Origin: Pseudomonadales bacterium
GTDB taxonomy: Bacteria > Pseudomonadota > Gammaproteobacteria > Pseudomonadales > Halieaceae
Length of the DNA stretch: 64,000 nucleotides
Reading direction: 5' to 3'
Assembly (NCBI GenBank): GCA_024234735.1
Contig: JACKNV010000007.1
Location: 110,687-174,686 of the forward strand
The translations under genes were made by a program, and so were the position numbers. The notes below the pieces were generated by a model. It searched no databases. It was not told where the DNA came from and worked only from the letters and a program-made list of their open reading frames with translations. Positions 45,592-54,789 of this stretch are shown here, piece by piece (position 1 is the first letter of the stretch; each line of letters begins with the position of its first letter).

Positions 45592-45992
45592 ACCTTGAAC
45601 ACCAGGCGTTTATTGAGCCAGTAACTTAGCAGGAACTGCAGGAAGGTGGCGAGCAGAAAGCCCAGGCGGTAATCGAGCCCCCACCAGTCGGTCCAGGCCA
45701 GCAACACCAGCCCATGCAGGCCGGCGATACAGGCGTACAGCAGCGCGAAGCTGCGCGCCTGGTGAAACAGCGCCCCGTCGTGCCCCCTGAATACGAAATA
45801 GCGGCTGCCCAGGAACGACGAGGTGATCCCGAACAGGGCCGCCACCACATTGGCGAGCCCTGCGGACTGCATGGCGAACACCTCCAGGTTGAGGGTGAGC
45901 ACGCCGTAGTGGACGGCGGTCGCGACCAGGCCGTTGACGATGTAGCGGAGGAACTCCGGGGGGTCGAGAATGTCAGTCAGCCTGTCGATCAC
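45588..45992 (-). CDS. GtrA-family membrane protein
   Basis: The protein is 134 aa with four membrane segments. The family start FLRYIVNGLVATAVHYGVL and the GSRYFVF and YWLNKRLVFKV motifs are present. GtrA-like proteins are thought to flip undecaprenyl-phosphate-linked sugars made by the adjacent GtrB-type glycosyltransferase. It overlaps that gene by 20 bases. Confidence 0.88.
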   Translation of the reverse strand: MIDRLTDILDPPEFLRYIVNGLVATAVHYGVLTLNLEVFAMQSAGLANVVAALFGITSSFLGSRYFVFRGHDGALFHQARSFALLYACIAGLHGLVLLAWTDWWGLDYRLGFLLATFLQFLLSYWLNKRLVFKV

Positions 45993-46935
45993 CGGTCCTG
46001 CCGACCCTATCGATAAAGGACTGGTAGTCCACCGCGGCGACCGTGCTGCCTTTCACCACCCCGGTGAGCATCAGCGTCATCAGGGTCAGGGCGCCGGTCT
46101 GCAGGAACACCAGTAACAGGATGCCCAGGGCCACCGAAAACCAGCCAGGCGTGGCAAAGTTCAGTACCTTCAGCACCACGGCCGCGGCGCCGCCCAGCAC
46201 CGAAAACATGGCAATCAGTGCACAGGCCAGGCCGACCCGGACCAGCACATCCTCGGCAAAGATCATCAATCCGCGAAAACCGTGCAGGGCCAGGCCGACG
46301 AAATTCATCTTGCTGTGCCCTGCGTAGCGGGCCCCCCGGTCGAGGGTACACTTGCGCACCCTCAGCTTCGACAGCAGCACGCTGCCCGCCACGTGTATCC
46401 ACAACTCCGGCATGGCCACCAGGCGCTGCAAAGCGGGGCGCTTGAGTGCCATGAAATTGCCGAAACTGATGGCGCGGCCGGAGAGCAGCCGGAACAGGCC
46501 CTTGTACACCACGTAGAAGGCGCGGAAGCGGCGCGATTCCACGCGATTCCCGCGCTCGGCCACCACCACATCGACCGCCTCCGGCTCCAGCGCCTGCACC
46601 AGCGTGGCAATGGAGGCTGGCAAATCCTCGCCATCGGAGTCCATGACCACCACCCGTCGCGCATCCGCCAGCTGGTCGGCCACGTAGCTCAGGCCCACGG
46701 CTATGGCTCGCTGGTGGCCGACGTTGCGCCGCAGGGTGATGACTGCGCCTTCCAAACCGGCCGTCGCTATCATGCCGGCGTCCAGCGGCTGGCGCACCGA
46801 GCCGTCGTCGACGGCGACCACGTAGGCCTCGCTCCCCAGGGAGGCGGCAATCTCCGTAAACAGCCGTGCACACGCCTGGGCGTCCTCGAACACGGGCGTC
46901 ACGATTACGGTGCGATGGGTGGCGGATTCGCTCAT
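45973..46935 (-). CDS. GtrB-like family 2 glycosyltransferase (polyprenyl-phosphate sugar synthase)
   Basis: The protein is 320 aa. The GT-A domain has VAVDDGS and the metal-binding acidic cluster MDSDGEDLP (98-106). A conserved RGARYAGHSKMNFVGL segment is followed by two C-terminal membrane helices (about 232-255, 268-295). GtrB/DPM enzymes put a sugar on polyprenyl phosphate; which sugar is unknown. Next to gtrA, this points to a lipid-linked side-chain donor. Confidence 0.87.
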   Translation of the reverse strand: MSESATHRTVIVTPVFEDAQACARLFTEIAASLGSEAYVVAVDDGSVRQPLDAGMIATAGLEGAVITLRRNVGHQRAIAVGLSYVADQLADARRVVVMDSDGEDLPASIATLVQALEPEAVDVVVAERGNRVESRRFRAFYVVYKGLFRLLSGRAISFGNFMALKRPALQRLVAMPELWIHVAGSVLLSKLRVRKCTLDRGARYAGHSKMNFVGLALHGFRGLMIFAEDVLVRVGLACALIAMFSVLGGAAAVVLKVLNFATPGWFSVALGILLLVFLQTGALTLMTLMLTGVVKGSTVAAVDYQSFIDRVGRTGDRQAD

Positions 46936-46975
46936 GATGCCTGTATCTCAGATAGCCGTATCAGGTCCGCTATTG

Positions 46976-47755
46976 TCACTGCGGCTTGCGCGCCACGATG
47001 GAGTGGGTGCGCGGCAGCAATTCGTTGAGTGCCTGCCGCACCCGGTCGCCACCGGGGTAATCCTGCAAGCCCTTCCACATGCGTGTCCAATGATCCGGGA
47101 TGGGGTGCGCGTTGTCTATGGGCAGGGGGCTGCCGTCACTGGCGGTGAGCCAGGAAAGCGCCAGGAACACGCCCCAGAACGCGCCCATCCACTGCTCACT
47201 CTCGATCTCCAGCCCGGCGCCCAGCAGCAGTTCGCGCAGCTGTCCGGGTGCGAATACCCGCACGTGATTGGGCGCCTGGAAATACGCCGGCGGTGCGGTG
47301 GCGCCGATCAGTGCCTCCGAGCGGTAGTCCGGCACGGTAATCACCAGCTGCGCCCCGGGCCTGGCGACCCTGGCCAGTTCGGCGACGAAGCCCTCGGGAT
47401 TCTCAACATGTTCCAGCACCTCGGTGCAGATCACCACATCGCCGACGGCGTCCTCCAGGTCGATGGGGTCGCAGCTGGAAAGAATAGCCCGGTAGGCGTG
47501 GGCCGGGGAGGCCCTGACCTTGGCTTCGGTGGTCGCCAGGCGCGCGGCGTCGCGGTCGATGAAGATCACCTCGGCACCCTGGTTGGCGCAGAAATGTATG
47601 TGCGCACCGTCTCCGCAGCCCACATCGATAACCGTGTCGGTTGCCCGGATCTTGACGCCCCGGGTCAGTTGACCGCTCGCCACGTCCAGCCAGCCGTCCA
47701 GCACCACGTCACGCAGGCCGACGTGCGACGCCCGCGGTCGTTTATCCTGCACCAT
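46976..47755 (-). CDS. Class I SAM-dependent methyltransferase, copy 2
   Basis: The protein is 259 aa. Motif I TVIDVGCGDG, VFIDRDAARLATTEAKV-like motif II and CTEVLEHVENPEG match copy 1 at 39276. The C-terminal part (IPDHWTRMWKGLQDYPGG) is also shared, so the two arose by duplication within this locus. It lies between the GtrB-like gene and a glycosyltransferase on the same strand. Confidence 0.85.
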   Translation of the reverse strand: MVQDKRPRASHVGLRDVVLDGWLDVASGQLTRGVKIRATDTVIDVGCGDGAHIHFCANQGAEVIFIDRDAARLATTEAKVRASPAHAYRAILSSCDPIDLEDAVGDVVICTEVLEHVENPEGFVAELARVARPGAQLVITVPDYRSEALIGATAPPAYFQAPNHVRVFAPGQLRELLLGAGLEIESEQWMGAFWGVFLALSWLTASDGSPLPIDNAHPIPDHWTRMWKGLQDYPGGDRVRQALNELLPRTHSIVARKPQ

Positions 47756-47784
47756 CGTTCAAACCTCTCCCTTCAAGCTGGTAA

Positions 47785-49557
47785 TCACCTGGTGAACCAC
47801 CGCCAGGGCACGGGCCGCGGCCGTGCCGTAGCGCCCAGGAACTTCGCCAGGCGGCGGGACACCACCGCCGAGGCATAATGTTTCGCCACGGTCTCCTTGG
47901 CCGCCCGCGCCATGGCGGCATAGCGCTCCGGCTGCTCGGCCAGCACCCTGGCGCTGTCCACATAAGCCTGGCGCAGGGAGTCCCAGTCGATACGGTTGGA
48001 GAGCGTGCGGTAACACTCCCGCGGGTCGTTGGGCCAGATGTGGGGCTGGTGGCTCGAGCGCACCACAAAGGCGTTGTCGGGGTGGATATAGGTTTCCATG
48101 GCGGTGTGGTCGGGGGATACCGCGGGCACGCCCTCGGCCATGAATTCCAGCAGCGGCAGGCACTGGCCTTCGGCCACCGAGGCATTGACGAAATAGTCCG
48201 TCACCGCCACCAGATCCTGCAGTTCCCGGCTAGAAAGGTAGCCGTGGATGGCCACTACCCGGCAGCGAAAGGGGGCCAGCCTGGCAAACATGAGAAACAG
48301 GTCGCCCAGGAAGGTGGAGCGGTTGTGGTGCGACATTTTCAGCAGCAGGGTCTTGTCCGGGTCGTCGCGAAAAGCCCATACGAAGGCGGTGACGATATCC
48401 AGCCAGTTCTTGCGCCCGTCGGCCGGATTGAACACCGAGGCATAGACGGTGCCGCGCAGCACCAGGGTGGTCGTCACCACCTGGGGCTCCCGGTCGGTCG
48501 CACCCCCCTGTGCCGGGGTTGCGGTTGCGGCGTCAGTCGCGCCCGGGCGACGCAGGGACAGACGGCTGAGCCCCAGGCCCAGGGTGCGGTGATCGCGCGC
48601 CCCGGGCTCCGGCTCCGCGGTGAGGCCGGTGAAGTACAGGTTGTTGACCGCCTGGCCGGGGGCGAAGTGCAGCACATGAGTGTGCAACTGGCTTTGCAGT
48701 TCGAGTTCGACGGTTTCGTCACCCATGTGCACGCCGATCATGCGACCCTGGTTGGCCCCGTAACCCACCAGCTCGATGGCGACCTCCACCTCGCCGCTCA
48801 GGCTCCAGGGAAAAATCACGCTGGGACGCGCAGTCTTGGACCAGCTGCCCCAGTGCTCCTCGCCGTAAAAGCCCACCAGGTACTGGCCGGAGGTTTCCGC
48901 CCCGGAGGAGAACCCCCAGTGCGCCGTGCGGCCGTCCCAGCTGCCCTGCTCATGGCCCGCCGCCGCGGACACGGACAGTTTCGGGGTGACGCTCTCGCTA
49001 TCGATATCCAGGCACTGGGTGTCGAATACCGCGGCGCCCAGGGTCAACCGGCGCGGCCCCGCCTCGCCAGGAGCAACACGCACCATGCCGCCATCCCCGT
49101 CAGCGCCCGAATCCACCGGGGCCGGAATGGTCACCACCTTCGGGCCGCGGCCGACCTGGCGCCTGATAACCCGGGTGGCGTAGTCGGAAATGGTGATGAC
49201 GTTGCCTATCTCGCGTATCGCCTTCACCCAGTTCTGCCAGGGCTGCGCGGGGTCCCAGTCATCGCTGGGTATATTGTCGAACTCCCAGGCCAGCACGCAC
49301 ACCGTGGGACACTGCAGGTTGCCGGCGGTGCGATGCGGCGGGGTGAAGGACAGGAACACCGCCGGCGTGCCCGCGGCGGCGGCCTCCCGATACAGGGCGT
49401 CGACCTCGCTGGCCGGGTCCTGCACCTGCACCACCTCGCCCAGCTGCGCCAGGCATGGCAGGTATTTGTTGAGGATGAAGTAATAACTGTACTCGGGCAG
49501 GCCGAGATTGCCGCCCACGGTGGCCGCGGTGGTCTCCGAATAGACGATGATGCGCAT
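47785..49557 (-). CDS. GT-B glycosyltransferase with one inserted beta-sandwich-like module
   Basis: The protein is 590 aa from the ATG at 49557. N-terminal Rossmann-like domain about 1-150 (LPEYSYYFILNKYLPCL, then VCVLAWEFDNIPSDDW). Residues about 227-336 form an all-beta module (GFYGEEHWGSWSKTARPSV, GYGANQGRMIGVHMGD, RTLGLGLSRLSL). The C-terminal GT4-like nucleotide-sugar domain is about 368-580 (VFNPADGRKNWLDIVTAF, then EGQCLPLLEFMAEGVPAVSP). The module is reminiscent of beta-sandwich domains of polysaccharide enzymes and may bind the growing chain. It is one base from the next gene, its paralogue. Confidence 0.78.
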   Translation of the reverse strand: MRIIVYSETTAATVGGNLGLPEYSYYFILNKYLPCLAQLGEVVQVQDPASEVDALYREAAAAGTPAVFLSFTPPHRTAGNLQCPTVCVLAWEFDNIPSDDWDPAQPWQNWVKAIREIGNVITISDYATRVIRRQVGRGPKVVTIPAPVDSGADGDGGMVRVAPGEAGPRRLTLGAAVFDTQCLDIDSESVTPKLSVSAAAGHEQGSWDGRTAHWGFSSGAETSGQYLVGFYGEEHWGSWSKTARPSVIFPWSLSGEVEVAIELVGYGANQGRMIGVHMGDETVELELQSQLHTHVLHFAPGQAVNNLYFTGLTAEPEPGARDHRTLGLGLSRLSLRRPGATDAATATPAQGGATDREPQVVTTTLVLRGTVYASVFNPADGRKNWLDIVTAFVWAFRDDPDKTLLLKMSHHNRSTFLGDLFLMFARLAPFRCRVVAIHGYLSSRELQDLVAVTDYFVNASVAEGQCLPLLEFMAEGVPAVSPDHTAMETYIHPDNAFVVRSSHQPHIWPNDPRECYRTLSNRIDWDSLRQAYVDSARVLAEQPERYAAMARAAKETVAKHYASAVVSRRLAKFLGATARPRPVPWRWFTR

Positions 49558-49558
49558 T

Positions 49559-51652
49559 TCAGTCCCCTCCCCTGCCCGGCAGCCGTTCCAGCAAGCGGGC
49601 GAACCGCTCGCGTGCCACGTCCATGGAACAGAAGCGCTGCAGCGCGATAACCGCTGCCTCGCCCATGCGTCGATAGCGGCGCGGTGACCTGCGATACAGC
49701 GCCTCGCTTTCCCGGAAGGCCCGGTGCAGGGTCTCCCAGTTGATGCGGTGCCAGCAGGTCCTGAATACCTGGCGGGGGTCATGCGGCCAGTAGGCCAGTT
49801 CCGGCGACGATTCCACCAGGAAGGCGTTGCCACTGTCGACGTAGTCGAGCATCGCTGTGTTGCGCGGTGCGATGGCCGGCACCCCGGACGACATGAACTC
49901 CATCAGGGGCAGGCACTGGCCCTCCCCGCGGGAGGCATTGACGATGAAATGACTGTGCAGGACCAGCTGCCGGTACTGCTCGTCCGGCAGGAAGCCGTGA
50001 ATGAAGACCAGGCGGCACTGGAAGGGATGCAGGCGCATGTAGAAGGTAAAAATATCCTCGAAGAACATGTCCAGGTTGTCGTTGGCGATTTTTACCAGCA
50101 GGGTCGCCCCGGGGCGCTCGCGCAGCGCATAGACAAAGGCGGTGATGATGTCTTCCCAGTTCTTGCGACCGTCGTTGGGGTTGAGAATGGTGGTATAGAG
50201 CAGCTGCTCGCCAACCGCGCCGCCACGCCTCGCCGCCGGCCTTGCCGGCTCCGCCAACGCCTGCGCCGCTGGCGGCTCCGCCACGGCGAGGGCAATGCGG
50301 GCAATGCCCAGGCCGAACTCGCGGGCGTCGCTCTGCTCCCCGCTGGGGCCGTGGCCCAGCCCGTCGAAACGCAGGAAGCGGGTGACCCCGCTCCGAGGCA
50401 GGGTGAGCTGGTAGACCGCCGTGTCCTTGTCCAGGGTAAGCCGTTGGCGGCTCCCCCCCAGCCACACCTCGATCTCCCGACCGTGGTTGTGCAGCAGGTG
50501 GAACAACTCGATCCGCAACTCGATGTCCCCGGCTATGGCCCGCGGCAACTCGATGGTGCAACGCGAGGCGGCGGTCCAGCAGCCGGCCGCCTCCGGCGGG
50601 TTGAAACCGGTCAGCACCAGCGCATCCGCGGCGAGATCCAGCTGCTGCGCCGCGCCCAGCTGCGGCGGGCTCTGCAGCGGCCTGATCCTCAACGCGGCCA
50701 GGCCAAAGCCGATATCCCGGGGGTCGTCCATACCCTCCGCCCGCTTTTCCACCCCGTTGAAAGCCAGGAACGCAGCCGGCGTATCGACATGCATCTGCAG
50801 CGTATGGGTCTCCAGGCTGTCGGTCAGCAGCAGATAGGCGGTGCAATTCCCCAGTTCCAGCCCCAGGGGTTGGTCGATATTGTGGGCGTAGCCGCGCAGG
50901 CTGATTTCGATTTCCACATCGCCACTGATGGCTTCGTCCAGCATCACCCAGGGATAGCCGGAACGGGACCAGACCCCCCAGGGTTCGGCGTCGTTGAAAC
51001 CCACCAGGGTAGGGGCCTCTTCTCCCCGGGCGAAGGAGTAGGCCAGCGGCCGGCCATCCCAGGGGCGCGCCAGCAGGCGGGCCCGCTCGCCGTCGCTGCC
51101 CGCTTTCGGGCGTACCGAGGTATTGCTGATGTCGTAACTGTGACTGTCGATCACCTTACAGGCGAGTTCCAGCCCCGCCAGCCCTCGCGGCGGGGACTGC
51201 CGGCGCTGTTCCCGCAGCGGCGCGCACGCGTCCCACAGGGGAGCGGGAATGCAGGCGATATCGTAATCCTCACCCAGTTGCTCACGCACCACTGCCGCGG
51301 CGTAGCTGGAGTGGGTAATGGCCCGACCGGTGGCGCGCAGGTCGGCGACCCAGTTGTCCGCCGGCTGGCGAAATGCCTCATAGGGAATGGTGCTGTATTC
51401 CCAGGCGAATACCGGGACCACTGGGAACCCGCGTGGTCCCAGGGCCTTGTCGGGCGGGGTAAAAGCCAGGTACACGAGTTCCCCGTCCGCGGGGTAATCG
51501 TCGCCGGGCGGCTTCTCCAGCACCTCGACATCGCCGAACTCCTGCAGCAGTGGCAGGAAGCGCTGCATCACGAAGTAATAGCTGTAGTCCGCCGTGCCCA
51601 GGCTAGTGGCGATATTGGCGCGGTTCAGCGGGCAGTACACCAGGAACTTCAT
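49559..51652 (-). CDS. GT-B glycosyltransferase with two inserted beta-sandwich-like modules
   Basis: The protein is 697 aa. It shares the N-terminal (LGTADYSYYFVMQRFLPLL, then VFAWEYSTIPYEAF) and C-terminal (ILNPNDGRKNWEDIITAF, EGQCLPLMEFMSSGVPAIAP) domains with the neighbour at 47785. Between them lie two tandem modules: about 217-326 (GFNDAEPWGVWSRSGYP) and 348-457 (GFNPPEAAGCWTAASRC). Both end in the same D(P)R-x-[IF]GxGxxxIRI pattern. The extra length against its paralogue is this second copy. Its ATG overlaps the following gene's stop (ATGA). Confidence 0.78.
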   Translation of the reverse strand: MKFLVYCPLNRANIATSLGTADYSYYFVMQRFLPLLQEFGDVEVLEKPPGDDYPADGELVYLAFTPPDKALGPRGFPVVPVFAWEYSTIPYEAFRQPADNWVADLRATGRAITHSSYAAAVVREQLGEDYDIACIPAPLWDACAPLREQRRQSPPRGLAGLELACKVIDSHSYDISNTSVRPKAGSDGERARLLARPWDGRPLAYSFARGEEAPTLVGFNDAEPWGVWSRSGYPWVMLDEAISGDVEIEISLRGYAHNIDQPLGLELGNCTAYLLLTDSLETHTLQMHVDTPAAFLAFNGVEKRAEGMDDPRDIGFGLAALRIRPLQSPPQLGAAQQLDLAADALVLTGFNPPEAAGCWTAASRCTIELPRAIAGDIELRIELFHLLHNHGREIEVWLGGSRQRLTLDKDTAVYQLTLPRSGVTRFLRFDGLGHGPSGEQSDAREFGLGIARIALAVAEPPAAQALAEPARPAARRGGAVGEQLLYTTILNPNDGRKNWEDIITAFVYALRERPGATLLVKIANDNLDMFFEDIFTFYMRLHPFQCRLVFIHGFLPDEQYRQLVLHSHFIVNASRGEGQCLPLMEFMSSGVPAIAPRNTAMLDYVDSGNAFLVESSPELAYWPHDPRQVFRTCWHRINWETLHRAFRESEALYRRSPRRYRRMGEAAVIALQRFCSMDVARERFARLLERLPGRGGD

Positions 51653-52746
51653 TGCAGCAGTAACCTCGCCATTTTGTTCGCGGAGTCATCCCAGCTGTAG
51701 CGCTGCGCCTGTGCCAGCGCGCGCCCGGCCAGGCTGGCGTGCAGGGCGGTGTCCCTGTCCAGCTTCGCCAGGGCTGCGCAGATGTCGGCTTCCGACAGGG
51801 GGTCCACCAACACGCAGGCGGCGCCACCCACCTCTTCCATCGCGGAATCCCGCGACACGATGGCGGGCACGCCCACCGACAGGGCCTCGACCACCGGCAG
51901 GCCAAACCCCTCGTACAGCGAGGGCATCAGCAGGGCGTGGGCGCCGCGGTACAAGTCCAGCAGGCGCTCCCCGTCGACCTTGCCCATCAACTGTACCTGC
52001 GATTCAAGGCCCAGTTCGGCAACCAGGGCGCCGATATCCTGCCCGCCCCAACCGCCGCCTCCGGCGACCCTGAGAGAGCGCGGCTGCGGGGCTTCCCGCA
52101 CATAGCGGGCATAGGCGCGCAACAGGCGTGGCAGGTTCTTGCGCGGTTCCAGGGTGCCCACGAACAGGTAATAGCCGCTCCCGGTGCCGCCAGATTGCAA
52201 CGGAGCGCTGCCGTGCCCCAGCAGCAAACTGGCACCGGGCACCAGCGTGACCTTGTGCGCCCACTGGGGAAAATACCGCTGCAGTTGCCCGCGGGTAAAC
52301 TCCGAGACCACGGCGATCACGTCGGCCCGCGCCAGGGCCCTGGGTGTGAGCAAGCTCTCCACCTGGCGCCCGGGAAAACGCATGGTGTCGCCGTACTCCT
52401 TCCACACCAGGTCATGCACGGTCAACACGGTTCGCAACCCGGCCGGCAGCAACGGTGGCAGCTGGTGCCGCGGCCCCCACAAAGCCTGCACCCGGTCGCG
52501 CCTGGCCCACAGCGGGAACCACAACTGTCCCAGCTGACTGCCGCGCAGGGCCGGTGGAATGCCGGCGCTACGGTGATGCACGTTGGGCAGGTCGAAAGCG
52601 GCGCGGTCATAGTCCTGGTGGGCGTACAAGAACCACTCCCCGCCCATATGGCACAGGCGGGCGAGCAACTCGTGGGTATAGCGGCCGATCCCGGTTCCCG
52701 GGTAGCACAGCGGGCGGGCGTCCACGGCGATGCGCGCGGCACTCAC
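51649..52746 (-). CDS. Family 4 glycosyltransferase
   Basis: The protein is 365 aa from GTG overlapping the next stop (GTGA). The N-terminal loop GTGIGRYTHELLARL, then FVGTLEPRKNLPRLL, and the EX7E motif (MPSLYEGFGLPVVEAL) place it in GT4 with mannosyl- and rhamnosyltransferases of the WbpY/WbaZ kind. It is cytoplasmic or at the membrane surface. Given gmd/rmd nearby, GDP-D-rhamnose or GDP-mannose is the likely donor (inference). Confidence 0.85.
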   Translation of the reverse strand: MSAARIAVDARPLCYPGTGIGRYTHELLARLCHMGGEWFLYAHQDYDRAAFDLPNVHHRSAGIPPALRGSQLGQLWFPLWARRDRVQALWGPRHQLPPLLPAGLRTVLTVHDLVWKEYGDTMRFPGRQVESLLTPRALARADVIAVVSEFTRGQLQRYFPQWAHKVTLVPGASLLLGHGSAPLQSGGTGSGYYLFVGTLEPRKNLPRLLRAYARYVREAPQPRSLRVAGGGGWGGQDIGALVAELGLESQVQLMGKVDGERLLDLYRGAHALLMPSLYEGFGLPVVEALSVGVPAIVSRDSAMEEVGGAACVLVDPLSEADICAALAKLDRDTALHASLAGRALAQAQRYSWDDSANKMARLLLQ

Positions 52747-53894
52747 GCCGCCAGCTCCGCAAACACCTGCACCAGCTCGCGGGCGCTGCGCTGCCAGGTA
52801 AACTCGGCGGCCCGCGCCCGGCCCCGCTCACCGGCCTCCCGGCGCCAGGGTTCATCTTCGAGCGCACCTTGCAGTGCCCGATGCATGGCCATGTCGTCCC
52901 GGGGGTTGGCCTGCGCTGCAACGCCGGCACACAGCTCGTCCAGGGCGGAACCCTCGGCGCAAATCACCGGCACACCGCTGGCCATGGCCTCCAGCACCGG
53001 CAGGCCGAAGCCCTCGTAGAAGGAGAAATAACAGAAGGCTGCCGCCCCCGCATACAGTGCCGGCAGGTCCTGTTCGGGAACGTAGTCGAGGTAGACCAGC
53101 TCTCCCGTGCGGCGCAGCCGTTCGATGTCCTCCAGCAACGGGGCGCTGTTCCAGCCATATGCCCCGGCAATGACCAGCGGGTAGCGGCGACGCAGGGCGG
53201 GATCGAGCTGGCCGTGGGCGCGCAACAGGCCGGCGAGATTCTTGCGCGGCTCGATAGTCCCCACGCTCAGCAGGTAGGCGCCGGCGTGCAGGCCGTAAGG
53301 GGCCAGCGCCGTCTGCAATTGCGCGACGGGGCGCGGCCGGAAGGCGGCATCCACCCCCAGGGGCACGGCCGTCACCCTGGCCGCCGGCAGGTCGAACAGG
53401 CGCAGCAACTCGGCGCGCACAAACGCTGAATCCGTCACCAGGCGATCCGCCCGCTCTATGGAGTGGGCGATCTGGTCGCGCAGGTAGTTGACCCGGTCGC
53501 GCGGGTGAAACTGGGGAAAGTGGAATACCGACAGATCGTGCAGGGTAACCACGGCCGCGCTTGCCACCGGGGGCAAGCTGAAATTGGGCGAGTGGTAAAA
53601 GTATTCCCGGTAATCGTGCAGGCTGGCGGCCAGGGCCCGCGCCCGGCGCGCCCGGTAGGGGCCCAGCAGCAGTTTGTAGGGCAGCAGCGGCTTCAGCCAC
53701 TGCCTGAATTGGCCGCCGGACGGAGGCGCCGCGCCCGCCGCGGGATCGAAACGGCCCTGCACCCGATCCCCCACCAGGTACAACACCTCTTCCACTCCCG
53801 GGCAGGCCGGCAGATGTTGCGCGAGTTCCAGGGCGTAGCGGCCAATACCTGAAAGCGGCTGGCTGACAGCGGTGACGTCCAGCAGTATTTTCAC
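52743..53894 (-). CDS. Family 4 glycosyltransferase
   Basis: The protein is 383 aa from GTG at 53894, which overlaps the rmd stop (GTGA). Motifs: LSGIGRYALELAQHL, VVTLHDLSVFHFPQFHP, LSVGTIEPRKNLAGLL and SFYEGFGLPVLEAMASG (EX7E). It is similar in type to the downstream gene at 51649 and probably uses a related donor. Direct coupling to rmd supports a role in adding D-rhamnose. Confidence 0.86.
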   Translation of the reverse strand: MKILLDVTAVSQPLSGIGRYALELAQHLPACPGVEEVLYLVGDRVQGRFDPAAGAAPPSGGQFRQWLKPLLPYKLLLGPYRARRARALAASLHDYREYFYHSPNFSLPPVASAAVVTLHDLSVFHFPQFHPRDRVNYLRDQIAHSIERADRLVTDSAFVRAELLRLFDLPAARVTAVPLGVDAAFRPRPVAQLQTALAPYGLHAGAYLLSVGTIEPRKNLAGLLRAHGQLDPALRRRYPLVIAGAYGWNSAPLLEDIERLRRTGELVYLDYVPEQDLPALYAGAAAFCYFSFYEGFGLPVLEAMASGVPVICAEGSALDELCAGVAAQANPRDDMAMHRALQGALEDEPWRREAGERGRARAAEFTWQRSARELVQVFAELAA

Positions 53895-54787
53895 GCGTCC
53901 AGCTGGCTTTGGTACATCCACTGCAGCGTCGCCGCCAGCGGAATGTGCTCGATATCACCGATGGCGTCGCGCAGGCGTCGGTTGCACCCCGCCAGCCGCA
54001 GCACCTCGTTGGCGCGCACATAGGCCGGGTTGATATCCACCTCGATCTGGTAGCCCGCCAGCTGCGCCAGCATGTCCAGCACGTCGGCGATGGAGTGGGT
54101 CACCCCGGAACAGACATTGTAGACTTCACCGGCCGCCCCGCCGGACAACAGCCGCGCATAGGCGTTGGCGACCATGCGCACATCGGAAAAGTCCCGGTAC
54201 ACGTCGATATTACCCAGTTCGACCCGGGGTGCGCGACGGGCGAAATGGTCCACCAGCTTGGGCAGCAGGAAGGATTTCGACTGGCCCACGCCGGTATAGT
54301 TGAACGGGCGGGCGATGATGATGGGCAACGTCTCCAGCCAGTGCCTGGACATGAGCTCCATGGCGTACTTGCTGACCGCGTAGTCGTTGGCCGGCTGTGC
54401 CGGGCAGCTTTCGTCGAGCACTTCCACCGCCGCATTGCCGTAGACGTTGGCACTGCTGGCCAGCAGCACCTTCTGCGGTGGGCGGTCGCAGGCGGCCAGG
54501 GCCGCCAGCAGGTTGCGGCTGCCGACGATGTTGCTGCTGTAGATATCGCTGGCATCGCCGTGGGCGACGAAAGCGATCGCCGCCAGGTGCACCACTACCT
54601 CCGGCTGGATGGTGGTCACCACCCGGGTGAGCCGCTCCAGATCGCGCAGATCGACACTGTGAAAATGCGCCGCTACGGACGAGCCCTGCCCCAGACCGTG
54701 CACCTCGTAGCCCAGTGCTTCCAGTTCCCGGGCGAGATAGTGCCCGGTAAAGCCGGACAAACCCGTCACCAGCGCCGTGGCGGCCAT
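53891..54787 (-). CDS. rmd: GDP-6-deoxy-D-mannose (GDP-D-rhamnose) synthase
   Basis: The protein is 298 aa in the extended SDR family. NADP-binding TGLSGFTGHYL is at 8-18. The active site is S-x(n)-YxxxK with Tyr136 and Lys140. IARPFNYTGVGQ, DVYRDFSDVRMV and VYNVCSGVTHS are strongly Rmd-like. It reduces the C4 keto group of the Gmd product to give GDP-D-rhamnose. It follows gmd by two bases. A GDP-fucose-type epimerase/reductase is less likely because the Rmd motifs fit better. Confidence 0.88.
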   Translation of the reverse strand: MAATALVTGLSGFTGHYLARELEALGYEVHGLGQGSSVAAHFHSVDLRDLERLTRVVTTIQPEVVVHLAAIAFVAHGDASDIYSSNIVGSRNLLAALAACDRPPQKVLLASSANVYGNAAVEVLDESCPAQPANDYAVSKYAMELMSRHWLETLPIIIARPFNYTGVGQSKSFLLPKLVDHFARRAPRVELGNIDVYRDFSDVRMVANAYARLLSGGAAGEVYNVCSGVTHSIADVLDMLAQLAGYQIEVDINPAYVRANEVLRLAGCNRRLRDAIGDIEHIPLAATLQWMYQSQLDA

Positions 54788-54789
54788 GC

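Noticed and set aside
49724..51700. Plus-strand open frame opposite the two-module glycosyltransferase
   Set aside because: Antisense shadow; repeated Gln/Arg/Gly and no recognisable fold.
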